This document shows, one piece after another, positions 16,249 to 24,731 of a DNA stretch of 64,000 bases (its first letter is position 1; every line of letters starts with the position of its first letter). Source of the DNA: Saprospirales bacterium GYS_P2D (GTDB lineage: Bacteria > Bacteroidota > Bacteroidia > Chitinophagales > Saprospiraceae); the NCBI GenBank assembly GCA_009833045.1, contig WUUP01000003.1:320636-384635 (forward strand). Reading direction: 5' to 3'. The notes beneath the pieces were generated by a model, which saw nothing but the letters and a program-made list of their open reading frames with translations, was not told the origin of the DNA and ran no database searches. The translations under genes and the position numbers were made by a program.

Positions 16249-18833
16249 TGTAAATATCCAGACCAATAATAGGGAGCACGATAACCAGCCTGTATGATGC
16301 TTTTTTTCGATAATGTTAAGCATAATGATATATTCTCATCGTTAAACTCCTCTTTTGACGACATACATTTATAAAACGAGTCGCTTAACAACATCCCAAC
16401 GTAATCATCGATTGGCCAAGAAGTAGATATAGTATTCTTAGCCCCAGATAAACCAAAAGACCGACTCAAGTTATATATTCCCTCATTAGCAAAAAATAAA
16501 CCTTCATGAGATGAGCATCCATTTATAAATACCAAATCCAGCGAATTATTATTCATTTCTATAAAGTCTGCAGACAACTCATCAATTCCGTTCAATTCAT
16601 CCCGTACCACCAACATACTCGTGTTTAAATTTCTCGAATCTGAAATAATATGAGAAGCAATATGAAGCACATTTAAGTTTTTATCATTCAGTAGTTGCTT
16701 CATTTTTCTCTTGTCAAACTTTTCTCCATGAACTAATTCCACTTCTTCTTCATACAGTATTTTTTTGATTGAACCTACCTCTTGTGTAGAGTAGACAAGT
16801 TCGCTAAACTTAGTTTGACGTGCATTAATCAGAGTATTTTCGCTAGAAAAGCTGCATGCTGCTACTTTAAAGGGTTTAATTCCGTTTTGATCGCTTATTG
16901 ACCCACTTAGTGTATGGATTAGACTGAACTCTTCTAAAAGTAACTTTTCTATACCATTTATGTTAATTTGCAGTACTCCTAAAGGGAATCCAGTCAAGCA
17001 TCCGTCATCATACACATAAATAATGTCATGATTAAAATCATCAAAAACCTCTTGAAAAAGTGCAGCGAATACCTTGAAAGATTCGTTTTGATAGATTTGT
17101 GTATCAGAAAGCTCTGATGAACTAATCATCGTTTTTACCTTATTTATACTGCTACAGATTTCTGAAGAGCTCAGAGTATATAAATTTGAGTTGCCCGAAG
17201 ATTCAGTAATAATATATAAACTGTCATTTGATTGATAAAACATAAGAGTTTGATCAAAACCCATATCACTCGAAAAATCAACCTCAAATTCAATCTCTGA
17301 GCTACCATTTGCATCATCATTAAATTCGAAATCCAATTCATTTATATAAATATCACCAGTTTGGTCAATTTGAGTTAGTATCTTTTCTTTTAAAGTCAGC
17401 GGTATTCTCCGATCTTTTTTCTGGATCTTAATTCTTTCATCTCTAAAATTTATTGCCCTAAATAATAGAATAGCTTTAGAGATATTTTCAAGCATTTCAT
17501 CACTACCCTCACTTTTATATTGACCAACCAAAAAATCTATATATTTATCGTTATGTGATCTATATTCTGATGAAAAATGTAGGTTACTTATCTCTTCACC
17601 CTCCTCAAATTTTCTTTTTATTAAATCATTCATTATTTCAAAAAGAAAATATTGGTGTTTTACATTCCCATCAACATAGTCTAATAGGGTTTCAATGATT
17701 GGTATAATTTCATATTCCCGACTGACTATTACATGAGATTTTTTGATATCCTCCAATTTTTCTACATTGAAGTAGTCCCTTATTAAATACTCCAAAGCCC
17801 ATTTCTCTCTACCAAAATCATCATGGTCCATTGCAATTTTTAAAACATCCAATACGCACTGAATCAACAATGGATTTCTTGGGTCTTGATCCACTAATTG
17901 ATAAAAAATACGCTCCATTTGTCTGACAGCTTCTTTTACATTTCCTTGACTTTGATAGAATTTGGCTTTTCTATATTGAAAATATGAGAAATATGCAGGA
18001 TCTGATTCAGGATGGGAATTATTATTGTCTAAAAGAATCGAAGCTAAATGATAGTTATCTAATATTTGTGCCAAGACAGAGTAATTTGCACAAATTTGAC
18101 TTGTTAGAAATCCAGGAAATTTTTCAATATTTTCATATAACTCTTGAAAAATCATATTAGACAAATCAAACTCATAGTCTGCCAAAAGCAATTTGGCCAG
18201 AATATTCTTTCGGTAATAATAAAGAAATTCGTCTTTGATTAAATGAGGATAATCAATTGTCATTTTTGCTTTACCTACATTTATATATGCATCAATGTAT
18301 TGATACATTAACCTATGAATATCAGCTATCTGACAATAAAGAAGATATTTACACACCTTCGCACCATTGCCTTTTAATACATTAATTTTACTAGAATATT
18401 CGTAAGCTTCTTTATAGTCTTGCCTGAGAATCAGCAAATATTCCAAATATAAATATGAAGAATGTAAATCATTGATAAATTTGAAATAGTAGTCCGCTTT
18501 ATCAAAATCTCTATTACTACCATAATGGAAGCCGAGAATAGCATAGTAAAGTGACTTAAGATTCTTTTGGACCTTACCTTCTAAAGATTGAAAAGCCTCA
18601 AGATTTAAAACTATTCCGCATTCTAAGACCTCTATTAATTCAGAATAAACAACAGATTCTACATCGCTAATTGATCTATTTGTTATAAGTCTTCCTATAG
18701 ATGATTTTGCATTATTGAAATTTCTGGAATAAATCTGATCTATTAGAACGAATTCGTTATTCTCTGTTTCACAGCCAAGATGTAGGAGATAAAAACAACC
18801 CAATATTAAAATAACCACAAATCGATACCACAT
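16236..18833 (-). CDS. CHAT-domain protease with TPR region, predicted lipoprotein
   Basis: An 865-residue protein. The ATG at 18831-18833 gives a clean lipoprotein signal (MWYRFVVILILGCFYLLHLG, lipidated Cys at residue 21); an earlier in-frame start at 18863 adds ten residues. Residues ~40-480 are helical TPR-like repeats. The C-terminal ~300 residues are a CHAT (caspase HetF-associated with TPRs) domain: LTGFPLGVL, then LHIASH with catalytic His728, LVFINGCSSHEG with Cys773, NEGIYNLSRSFGLSGA and PYYWSGYLHY at the end. His-Gly of the family is His-Ile here. CHAT proteases are normally cytosolic, so a lipidated one is odd. It follows a small lipoprotein gene on the same strand (48-bp gap) and overlaps the metzincin-like gene tail to tail. 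Active cysteine peptidase is likely from the intact dyad; the substrate is unknown. Confidence 0.85.
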   Translation of the reverse strand: MWYRFVVILILGCFYLLHLGCETENNEFVLIDQIYSRNFNNAKSSIGRLITNRSISDVESVVYSELIEVLECGIVLNLEAFQSLEGKVQKNLKSLYYAILGFHYGSNRDFDKADYYFKFINDLHSSYLYLEYLLILRQDYKEAYEYSSKINVLKGNGAKVCKYLLYCQIADIHRLMYQYIDAYINVGKAKMTIDYPHLIKDEFLYYYRKNILAKLLLADYEFDLSNMIFQELYENIEKFPGFLTSQICANYSVLAQILDNYHLASILLDNNNSHPESDPAYFSYFQYRKAKFYQSQGNVKEAVRQMERIFYQLVDQDPRNPLLIQCVLDVLKIAMDHDDFGREKWALEYLIRDYFNVEKLEDIKKSHVIVSREYEIIPIIETLLDYVDGNVKHQYFLFEIMNDLIKRKFEEGEEISNLHFSSEYRSHNDKYIDFLVGQYKSEGSDEMLENISKAILLFRAINFRDERIKIQKKDRRIPLTLKEKILTQIDQTGDIYINELDFEFNDDANGSSEIEFEVDFSSDMGFDQTLMFYQSNDSLYIITESSGNSNLYTLSSSEICSSINKVKTMISSSELSDTQIYQNESFKVFAALFQEVFDDFNHDIIYVYDDGCLTGFPLGVLQININGIEKLLLEEFSLIHTLSGSISDQNGIKPFKVAACSFSSENTLINARQTKFSELVYSTQEVGSIKKILYEEEVELVHGEKFDKRKMKQLLNDKNLNVLHIASHIISDSRNLNTSMLVVRDELNGIDELSADFIEMNNNSLDLVFINGCSSHEGLFFANEGIYNLSRSFGLSGAKNTISTSWPIDDYVGMLLSDSFYKCMSSKEEFNDENISLCLTLSKKSIIQAGYRAPYYWSGYLHYSF

Positions 18834-18881
18834 GAAACCAAGATTCTCGCTATAAGATAGCAAGAATCCTGCATATTCTCC

Positions 18882-19445
18882 CTACTCCCCCACCACGACT
18901 CGGATATTCCAGTTCACACTATCGCCGACTCGATCAGTGAATCTGATGAACTCCCCATCTGCAGCGTCATATAGCCAGTCTCCGTTAGGATTAGCAGGGC
19001 CCTGATCGCAGCCTATAGACTGCATGAAGGCGCCTATGCTCACATCCATAGCCACCCATAGAGAGGAGCCATCTACAGGATAGGGATCAGATAGCGTCAC
19101 CTCGCTCCAGCCATTGGGACTGAGCTGAGTAGTCACATCCTCGCTGTATAGTAGTCGATCTGGCTCACCGGCCGCATCACTATAGATATGTAGCTCCGTA
19201 TACGGCACTTCATACATGTACACATTGACACTCTTGATGGACTGCCCATCAAATCTACTGAGCGTAGTCAGCGGTAGCCGGATGGCAAATCTAAAACTAC
19301 CTCGAGGTAGTGTCGGAGCGGTGAAATTATCCCCATCATAGTTGAGGATAGTATCCTCAGGCAGGAGCACACAGCAGTCATCATCATCTCCACATGATAG
19401 GAGGAAGAGAGAAGCAACAGCGAGTAGTAAATATTGAACTTTCAT
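18882..19445 (-). CDS. Small lipoprotein upstream of the CHAT gene
   Basis: A 187-residue predicted lipoprotein with lipobox LLSC (Cys18) followed by an acidic DDDDCC stretch, an outer-membrane or surface export type of signal in this phylum. The rest is a compact beta-rich domain (SVNVYMYEVPYTELHIYSDA; WSEVTLSDPYPV; NWNIRVVVGE) that looks like a jelly-roll or Ig-like module seen alone or in repeats in Saprospiria secreted proteins; I cannot name a function. It is 48 bp upstream of the CHAT lipoprotein start, same strand, so the two may be co-transcribed. Its base composition is closer to the flanking core genes than to the CHAT gene. Confidence 0.75.
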   Translation of the reverse strand: MKVQYLLLAVASLFLLSCGDDDDCCVLLPEDTILNYDGDNFTAPTLPRGSFRFAIRLPLTTLSRFDGQSIKSVNVYMYEVPYTELHIYSDAAGEPDRLLYSEDVTTQLSPNGWSEVTLSDPYPVDGSSLWVAMDVSIGAFMQSIGCDQGPANPNGDWLYDAADGEFIRFTDRVGDSVNWNIRVVVGE

Positions 19446-19551
19446 ATCTTTTATGTTTAGGCACTTATTTTTCGTGACATTATTAGTACTTTAGGAATTA
19501 ACGGGATATCTGCATCAAATGATGTTAACATCCTCGTAAAAAACTATCTAA

Positions 19552-19980
19552 ATGACTACAGAATCACTGATCACAAAGCTCAGAGACGTATGGGCTGGCA
19601 GTCCTTGGTATGGTCGTAGCGTCAGAGAGCTGCTCCTACGAGTCGACTATGACAGTCCTCAGATCCGTCAGATCATACTACATATGATAGCCTGGCGTCG
19701 ATTTGCTCTAGACAAGATCAATGGAGTCAATGCAGAGATAGTTATGGATAGCGAGATCGACTGGCCGCAGCAGGAGCAGCTGAGCATCACAGAGAGCATA
19801 GATTGGCTCGAGGCCAATATATCCCAGATCACAGCTGCCTTGGCGGACCGAGATGATGACTGGCTCCAGTCAAGCGTCATCGGTGAAAACTACGACTACA
19901 AATTTTTAATAAATGGAATAATCCAACATGACATATACCATATCGGCCAAATCGTATTACTTTTAAAGCATGGCCTATAA
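19552..19980 (+). CDS. DinB/YfiT-like four-helix metal-binding protein
   Basis: A 142-residue cytoplasmic protein of the DinB superfamily. It has the family's metal ligands: a His early in the second helix (ILHMIAWRR) and HDIYHIGQIVLLLK near the C-terminus with the HxxxHxxQ pattern. DinB-like proteins are four-helix bundles, some acting as thiol-dependent transferases; the substrate here is unknown. It is 30 bp upstream of glgB on the same strand and may be transcribed with the glycogen genes, with no functional link known. Confidence 0.85.
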   Translation: MTTESLITKLRDVWAGSPWYGRSVRELLLRVDYDSPQIRQIILHMIAWRRFALDKINGVNAEIVMDSEIDWPQQEQLSITESIDWLEANISQITAALADRDDDWLQSSVIGENYDYKFLINGIIQHDIYHIGQIVLLLKHGL

Positions 19981-20010
19981 GTCATATCCATAAAGAGAAA
20001 AAACAAGAAT

Positions 20011-21921
20011 TTGAAAAACAAAGTACTGCCCCATAGCCTATTTAGTGAGTTTGATATTTATCTATTCAAGTCGGGCAAACACATCCGACTATTCGAAAAA
20101 TTTGGAGCTCATGAGGTGACCGTGGCAGATACGCCAGGTACTTATTTTGCAGTATACGCTCCTGCTGCTCGAGAGGTGCAGGTCATCGGCAATTTTAATA
20201 GCTGGGATGGTAGCGAGCACAAACTTAATGTCCGCTGGGATTCATCCGGCATCTGGGAGGGATTCATCCCCGGAGTACAGCGTGGTGAGCTGTATAAGTA
20301 TAAGATCTATTCGACCTTTGACGCTGAGGTGAGAGAAAAAGCGGACCCTTTCTCGTACTACTATGAGATGGCACCTAAGACAGGATCTATCACTTGGGAT
20401 ACCTACTACGAGTGGTCAGATGAAAAGTGGATGAAGGCTCGAGCCAAAACAGATCTTTATAGCAGTCCCATGTCTATATATGAGGTCCACCTCGGCTCCT
20501 GGATGAAAAATCATCAAGAGGGACGCTCTCTCCACTATCGAGAGATGGCCGATGATCTCGTGGAGTATGTCAAGGAGATGGAGTACACGCATGTAGAGTT
20601 GCTGCCAGTCACGGAGCATCCATATTATCCATCGTGGGGCTATCTGTCTACTGGATTTTTCGCCCCGACAAGTCGATATGGCTGCCCCCAGGACTTCATG
20701 TATCTCGTAGAGGCCCTACACCAGGCAGACATTGGGGTGATACTTGATTGGGTACCGGCGCACTTCCCTGCTGATACTACTTTCTTAGCAGATTTCGATG
20801 GGTCGAAAGTATATGAGCACCCTAATCCTAAAAAAGGATTTCATCCTGACTGGAATAGTCTCATCTTCAATTTTGAGCGGCCAGAGGTAGTGAGCTTCTT
20901 GCTTTCCAGTGCTAATTTTTGGCTGGATCGCTATCACATCGACGGACTTCGAGTAGACGCTGTAGCCAGTATGCTGTATCTCGACTACAGCCGAGAGGAT
21001 GGCGAGTGGGAGCCTAATGAATATGGTGGTAATTATAATCTGGCAGCGATCGAATTTCTCAAAAATCTGAACTATCACTGCTATCATGAGCATCCGGGTA
21101 TCACCATGATCGCAGAGGAGTCGACTGCCTATCCTGGCGTCACGAGACCAGTATCAGAGGATGGATTGGGATTTGGATTTAAGTGGATGATGGGCTGGAT
21201 GAATGACTCACTGCGATACATCGAGCGAGACCCGATCTATCGCCAGTATCATCATAATGAAGTGAGCTTCAGCATGGCCTATGCTTATAGCGAGTCCTAT
21301 GTGCTCCCGCTATCTCACGATGAGGTAGTACATGGTAAGCAGTCACTGGTCTACAAGATGCCCGGTGATGATTGGCAAAAATTCGCAAATCTCCGACTGC
21401 TATATACCTATATGTACACCCATCCCGGCCACAAGCTCCTATTCATGGGCAATGATTTTGGCATGACGAATGAGTGGAATGTCAATGAAGAACTCAGCTG
21501 GCATCTCCTCCAGTATGATCCCCATCAAGGGGTCAAGAGACTGGTCAAAGATCTCAATCATCTCTACCGCTCCGAGAAAGCACTCTATAAGCATAGCTTT
21601 GACCATGAGGGATTCGAGTGGATAGACCACCATGACCATACTAATAGTGTTTTGGCTTATTGCCGAAAGGCTGATAAAGATATCATGATCATCGTTTGCA
21701 ATTTCACCCCTTCTCTGCTCCAGAGCTACAGCATAGGAGTCCCTGAAAAAGGTTACTACTATGAGCTACTGAGCTCCGATGATCAGCGATACTGGGGTAG
21801 TGGCCAGACCAATTCTGAAAAAATAAAAGCCGAAAAAGAAGAAAAACACGGCAGACCGTATTCTATCCATCTCACCCTGCCGCCACTCGGTGTCACGGTG
21901 CTAAAAAGAAAGAGTCGATAA
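20011..21921 (+). CDS. glgB: 1,4-alpha-glucan branching enzyme
   Basis: Creates alpha-1,6 branches in glycogen (GH13). The 636-residue protein has an N-terminal CBM48 module (~50-140, VQVIGNFNSWDG), the GH13 barrel from ~155 (SIYEVHLGSWMK) and a C-terminal beta domain. Catalytic Asp316 lies in GLRVDAVASM, the acid/base Glu in IAEEST (369/370), and the third site in LSHDEVVHGK. Length is close to the usual 630-730. The start is a TTG at 20011; no ATG lies nearby in frame. It is the first gene of a tight glgB-glgA-glgC operon, 2 bp before glgA. Confidence 0.97.
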   Translation: MKNKVLPHSLFSEFDIYLFKSGKHIRLFEKFGAHEVTVADTPGTYFAVYAPAAREVQVIGNFNSWDGSEHKLNVRWDSSGIWEGFIPGVQRGELYKYKIYSTFDAEVREKADPFSYYYEMAPKTGSITWDTYYEWSDEKWMKARAKTDLYSSPMSIYEVHLGSWMKNHQEGRSLHYREMADDLVEYVKEMEYTHVELLPVTEHPYYPSWGYLSTGFFAPTSRYGCPQDFMYLVEALHQADIGVILDWVPAHFPADTTFLADFDGSKVYEHPNPKKGFHPDWNSLIFNFERPEVVSFLLSSANFWLDRYHIDGLRVDAVASMLYLDYSREDGEWEPNEYGGNYNLAAIEFLKNLNYHCYHEHPGITMIAEESTAYPGVTRPVSEDGLGFGFKWMMGWMNDSLRYIERDPIYRQYHHNEVSFSMAYAYSESYVLPLSHDEVVHGKQSLVYKMPGDDWQKFANLRLLYTYMYTHPGHKLLFMGNDFGMTNEWNVNEELSWHLLQYDPHQGVKRLVKDLNHLYRSEKALYKHSFDHEGFEWIDHHDHTNSVLAYCRKADKDIMIIVCNFTPSLLQSYSIGVPEKGYYYELLSSDDQRYWGSGQTNSEKIKAEKEEKHGRPYSIHLTLPPLGVTVLKRKSR

Positions 21922-21923
21922 TC

Positions 21924-23369
21924 ATGAGTAAATCAGTACTGCACATATCTACAGAGTGCTACCCTGCTGCTAAAGCCGGAGGCATGGCAGATGTCGTAGG
22001 CGCCTTACCTCTCTACTTGACTGAGCATGGCTGGACACCCTCCGTGATCATCCCAAAGTACAATCTCAAGTGGTTTAAAAATCAGGTTTTCAAAGAGGTT
22101 TATTCGGATGTACTCAATATGGATTTCGTCGAGTATAAATACAGTATTCAGAAGTGCCAAAGCAAGGATCTGGGCTATGACTTTTACTGTGTCGATATCC
22201 CAGTACTCTATGATAGAGAGTCAGTCTATCTGGGAGATGATGGACACGGGTACGCCGATGAGGCTCAGCGAAATGTCGCCTTACAAAGATGCACACTGCA
22301 GTGGCTCGAGCATAGCGATATGCAGGTCGATCTCATCCACTGCCACGATCATCAGACGGGATTCGTCCCATTCATGATCAAGCATGGATATGGCTATGAG
22401 AGTCTACGACATATACCGACTTTTTACACGATACACAATGGAGCCTACAACAGTCGCTACGGGTGGAATCAGAAGACCCTTTTAGTCGACTTTCCTGCGG
22501 AGCTGGAGATGACCATAGATTGGCACTTTGCGATGGATGCGGTAGCAGCAGCTATGCGATATGCCGATCATGTCAATGCTGTATCACCTACCTATCTGGA
22601 GGAGCTCAAGACATCACTGGCTCCGCTCAAGATCAATATGGACATCGATCCATCGAGATTCTCAGGGATACTCAATGGGATAGACGACCAGACCTGGGAT
22701 CCTAAGAAAGATGACCTACTCCCTCACAAGCTGGGTCGATCTTGGGACACCTTCAAAAAGAAAAATAAAATGGCGCTTCTGCCAGCAGATATATATCGGG
22801 CAGAGGACGTCCCTTTGATTAGCTTCATAGGGCGATTTGCTCATCAAAAAGGAGCTGACCTTTTGGCTCCAGCCATTGAGCGAATATTGGCTCGATTTGG
22901 CTTTGTCAATTTCTTCATCCTCGGTTCTGGGGATAAGTTTCTGGAGCAGATGGTACAGTCGCTGAGAGATCGCTATCCTGAGCGAGTCGCCTGCTATATC
23001 GGATATAATGAGGCCGTAGCTCATCAAGTATACGCTGCATCAGATTTTCTACTCATGCCATCGAGATTTGAGCCATGTGGGCTCAATCAGCTATTCTCTA
23101 TGAGATACGGGACCATCCCTGTCGCTCGCAAGACAGGTGGTCTCCGAGACACTGTGATCGACTATACGGAGGGAGGCGCTGGGATATCCTTTGAGTGGGA
23201 TAGTGTCGATGATCTCATCGGAGCGATAAGTCGCTCACTACAGCTATATAGAGCCACTAAAGAATTTAAGGAAGTCAGAGACCGAGGGATCCAGCAGGAC
23301 AACTCTTGGAACAACTCTGCAAAAACATATGCTGAAATCTATAACGAACTACAACATAAACTATCATGA
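21924..23369 (+). CDS. glgA: Glycogen synthase, ADP-glucose type
   Basis: Transfers glucose from ADP-glucose to growing alpha-1,4 glucan (GT5). The 481-residue protein starts with the nucleotide-binding motif around Lys17 (KAGGMADVVGALP; the usual KTGGL reads KAGGM). The second Rossmann domain carries ISFIGRFAHQKGADLL and the C-terminal catalytic loop PSRFEPCGLNQLFSMRYGT. It starts 2 bp after glgB and overlaps glgC by 4 bp (ATGA), so the three are almost certainly translated from one mRNA. Full length for the family. Confidence 0.97.
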   Translation: MSKSVLHISTECYPAAKAGGMADVVGALPLYLTEHGWTPSVIIPKYNLKWFKNQVFKEVYSDVLNMDFVEYKYSIQKCQSKDLGYDFYCVDIPVLYDRESVYLGDDGHGYADEAQRNVALQRCTLQWLEHSDMQVDLIHCHDHQTGFVPFMIKHGYGYESLRHIPTFYTIHNGAYNSRYGWNQKTLLVDFPAELEMTIDWHFAMDAVAAAMRYADHVNAVSPTYLEELKTSLAPLKINMDIDPSRFSGILNGIDDQTWDPKKDDLLPHKLGRSWDTFKKKNKMALLPADIYRAEDVPLISFIGRFAHQKGADLLAPAIERILARFGFVNFFILGSGDKFLEQMVQSLRDRYPERVACYIGYNEAVAHQVYAASDFLLMPSRFEPCGLNQLFSMRYGTIPVARKTGGLRDTVIDYTEGGAGISFEWDSVDDLIGAISRSLQLYRATKEFKEVRDRGIQQDNSWNNSAKTYAEIYNELQHKLS

Positions 23370-24646
23370 TAGCACAACGTACATTAGCGATAATCCTTGG
23401 AGGAGGCGTCGGCAGCCGTCTCTATCCACTGACTAAAGATCGATCCAAACCTGCCGTGCCAATAGCTGGAAAATTCAGACTCATCGACATCCCTATCAGC
23501 AACTGTCTCAACTCCGACATCCGTAGAATGTATGTCTTGACACAGTTTAACTCCGCTTCGCTCAATAAGCACGTGAAGAATGCCTTTAGCTTTGACAAAT
23601 TCACGAATGGGTTTGTCGATATATTAGCTGCAGAGCAAACTCGCCATAGCCAAGATTGGTTTCAGGGGACGGCAGATGCTGTACGCAAATCGGTGCCGCA
23701 TCTTGAGATTCATGACTTTGACTACATCCTGATCCTCTCCGGAGATCAGCTCTACCAGATGGATTTTAGAAAAATCCTAAACTATCATAAAGAAAAAAAT
23801 GCAGATCTCACCGTAGCGACTATCCCAGTAGTAGCTAAGGATGCTACGGCATTCGGGATCATGAAGACCAATAAGGACGGTATCATCGAAAACTTCATCG
23901 AGAAACCTGAGGAGGATGTCCTACCGCATTGGAAATCAGAACTACCAGAAAGCATGACCAGTCAGGGCAAAGACTATCTCGCCTCTATGGGTATTTATGT
24001 TTTCTCTAAAGGAGTGCTATCTCGACTATTCGCTGACAAGCCAAATGCAATCGACTTCGGTAAGGAAATCATCCCACATGCTGTAGGTACAGATGACTAC
24101 GTGACTACAAGCTATCCTTTTGATCATTATTGGACTGACATCGGTAATATTTCTTCCTTCTTTGAGGCTAATCTGCGCCTGACAGACTATCTCCCAGAGT
24201 TTAATCTGTATGACAATATCAATCAGATCTACACTAACTCTCGGATGCTTTCTCCGACTAAGATTTTTGGCACTCGGATGAATCAAGCGCTTATATCAGG
24301 CGGTGGTATCATACATGCAGAATCGATCACTCGATCCGTCATAGGTGTGCGATCTCGTATCGGCAAGCATACTCATCTTGACAGCGTCATCGTCATGGGT
24401 ATCGACTACTATCAGACGCTCAAGGATCTCGAGGCTAATCCTGAAGTGGAACTACTCGGTATCGGAGAACACTGTAATATCAAGAATACGATCATCGATA
24501 AGAATGCTAAAATAGGTGACAACTGTACGATCATAGGACATGGCGGACTCGAAGATATTGAGACCGATCTGTACTGTATCAAGCAGGGGATCATCATCAT
24601 CAATAAGAATGCATCTATCCCTGCGGGTACTGTGATCGGCGGTTGA
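23366..24646 (+). CDS. glgC: Glucose-1-phosphate adenylyltransferase
   Basis: Makes ADP-glucose from ATP and glucose-1-phosphate, the committed step of bacterial glycogen synthesis. The 426-residue protein has the N-terminal pyrophosphorylase motif GGGVGSRLYPLTKDRSKPAV, the substrate motifs ILSGDQLYQMDF and FIEKP, and a C-terminal left-handed beta-helix (NIKNTIIDKNAKIGDNCTII) that carries allosteric sites. It overlaps glgA by 4 bp. An 85-bp gap separates it from the glucosidase gene, leaving room for a promoter but no clear terminator. Confidence 0.97.
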   Translation: MIAQRTLAIILGGGVGSRLYPLTKDRSKPAVPIAGKFRLIDIPISNCLNSDIRRMYVLTQFNSASLNKHVKNAFSFDKFTNGFVDILAAEQTRHSQDWFQGTADAVRKSVPHLEIHDFDYILILSGDQLYQMDFRKILNYHKEKNADLTVATIPVVAKDATAFGIMKTNKDGIIENFIEKPEEDVLPHWKSELPESMTSQGKDYLASMGIYVFSKGVLSRLFADKPNAIDFGKEIIPHAVGTDDYVTTSYPFDHYWTDIGNISSFFEANLRLTDYLPEFNLYDNINQIYTNSRMLSPTKIFGTRMNQALISGGGIIHAESITRSVIGVRSRIGKHTHLDSVIVMGIDYYQTLKDLEANPEVELLGIGEHCNIKNTIIDKNAKIGDNCTIIGHGGLEDIETDLYCIKQGIIIINKNASIPAGTVIGG

Positions 24647-24731
24647 GCAGCGCATTAATTGGAGAGTTTTTAGTTTGATATTAGTGGAGTTCACATAGCT
24701 TTGTGGTCTTAGTCATCGTAATAATAGGTAT

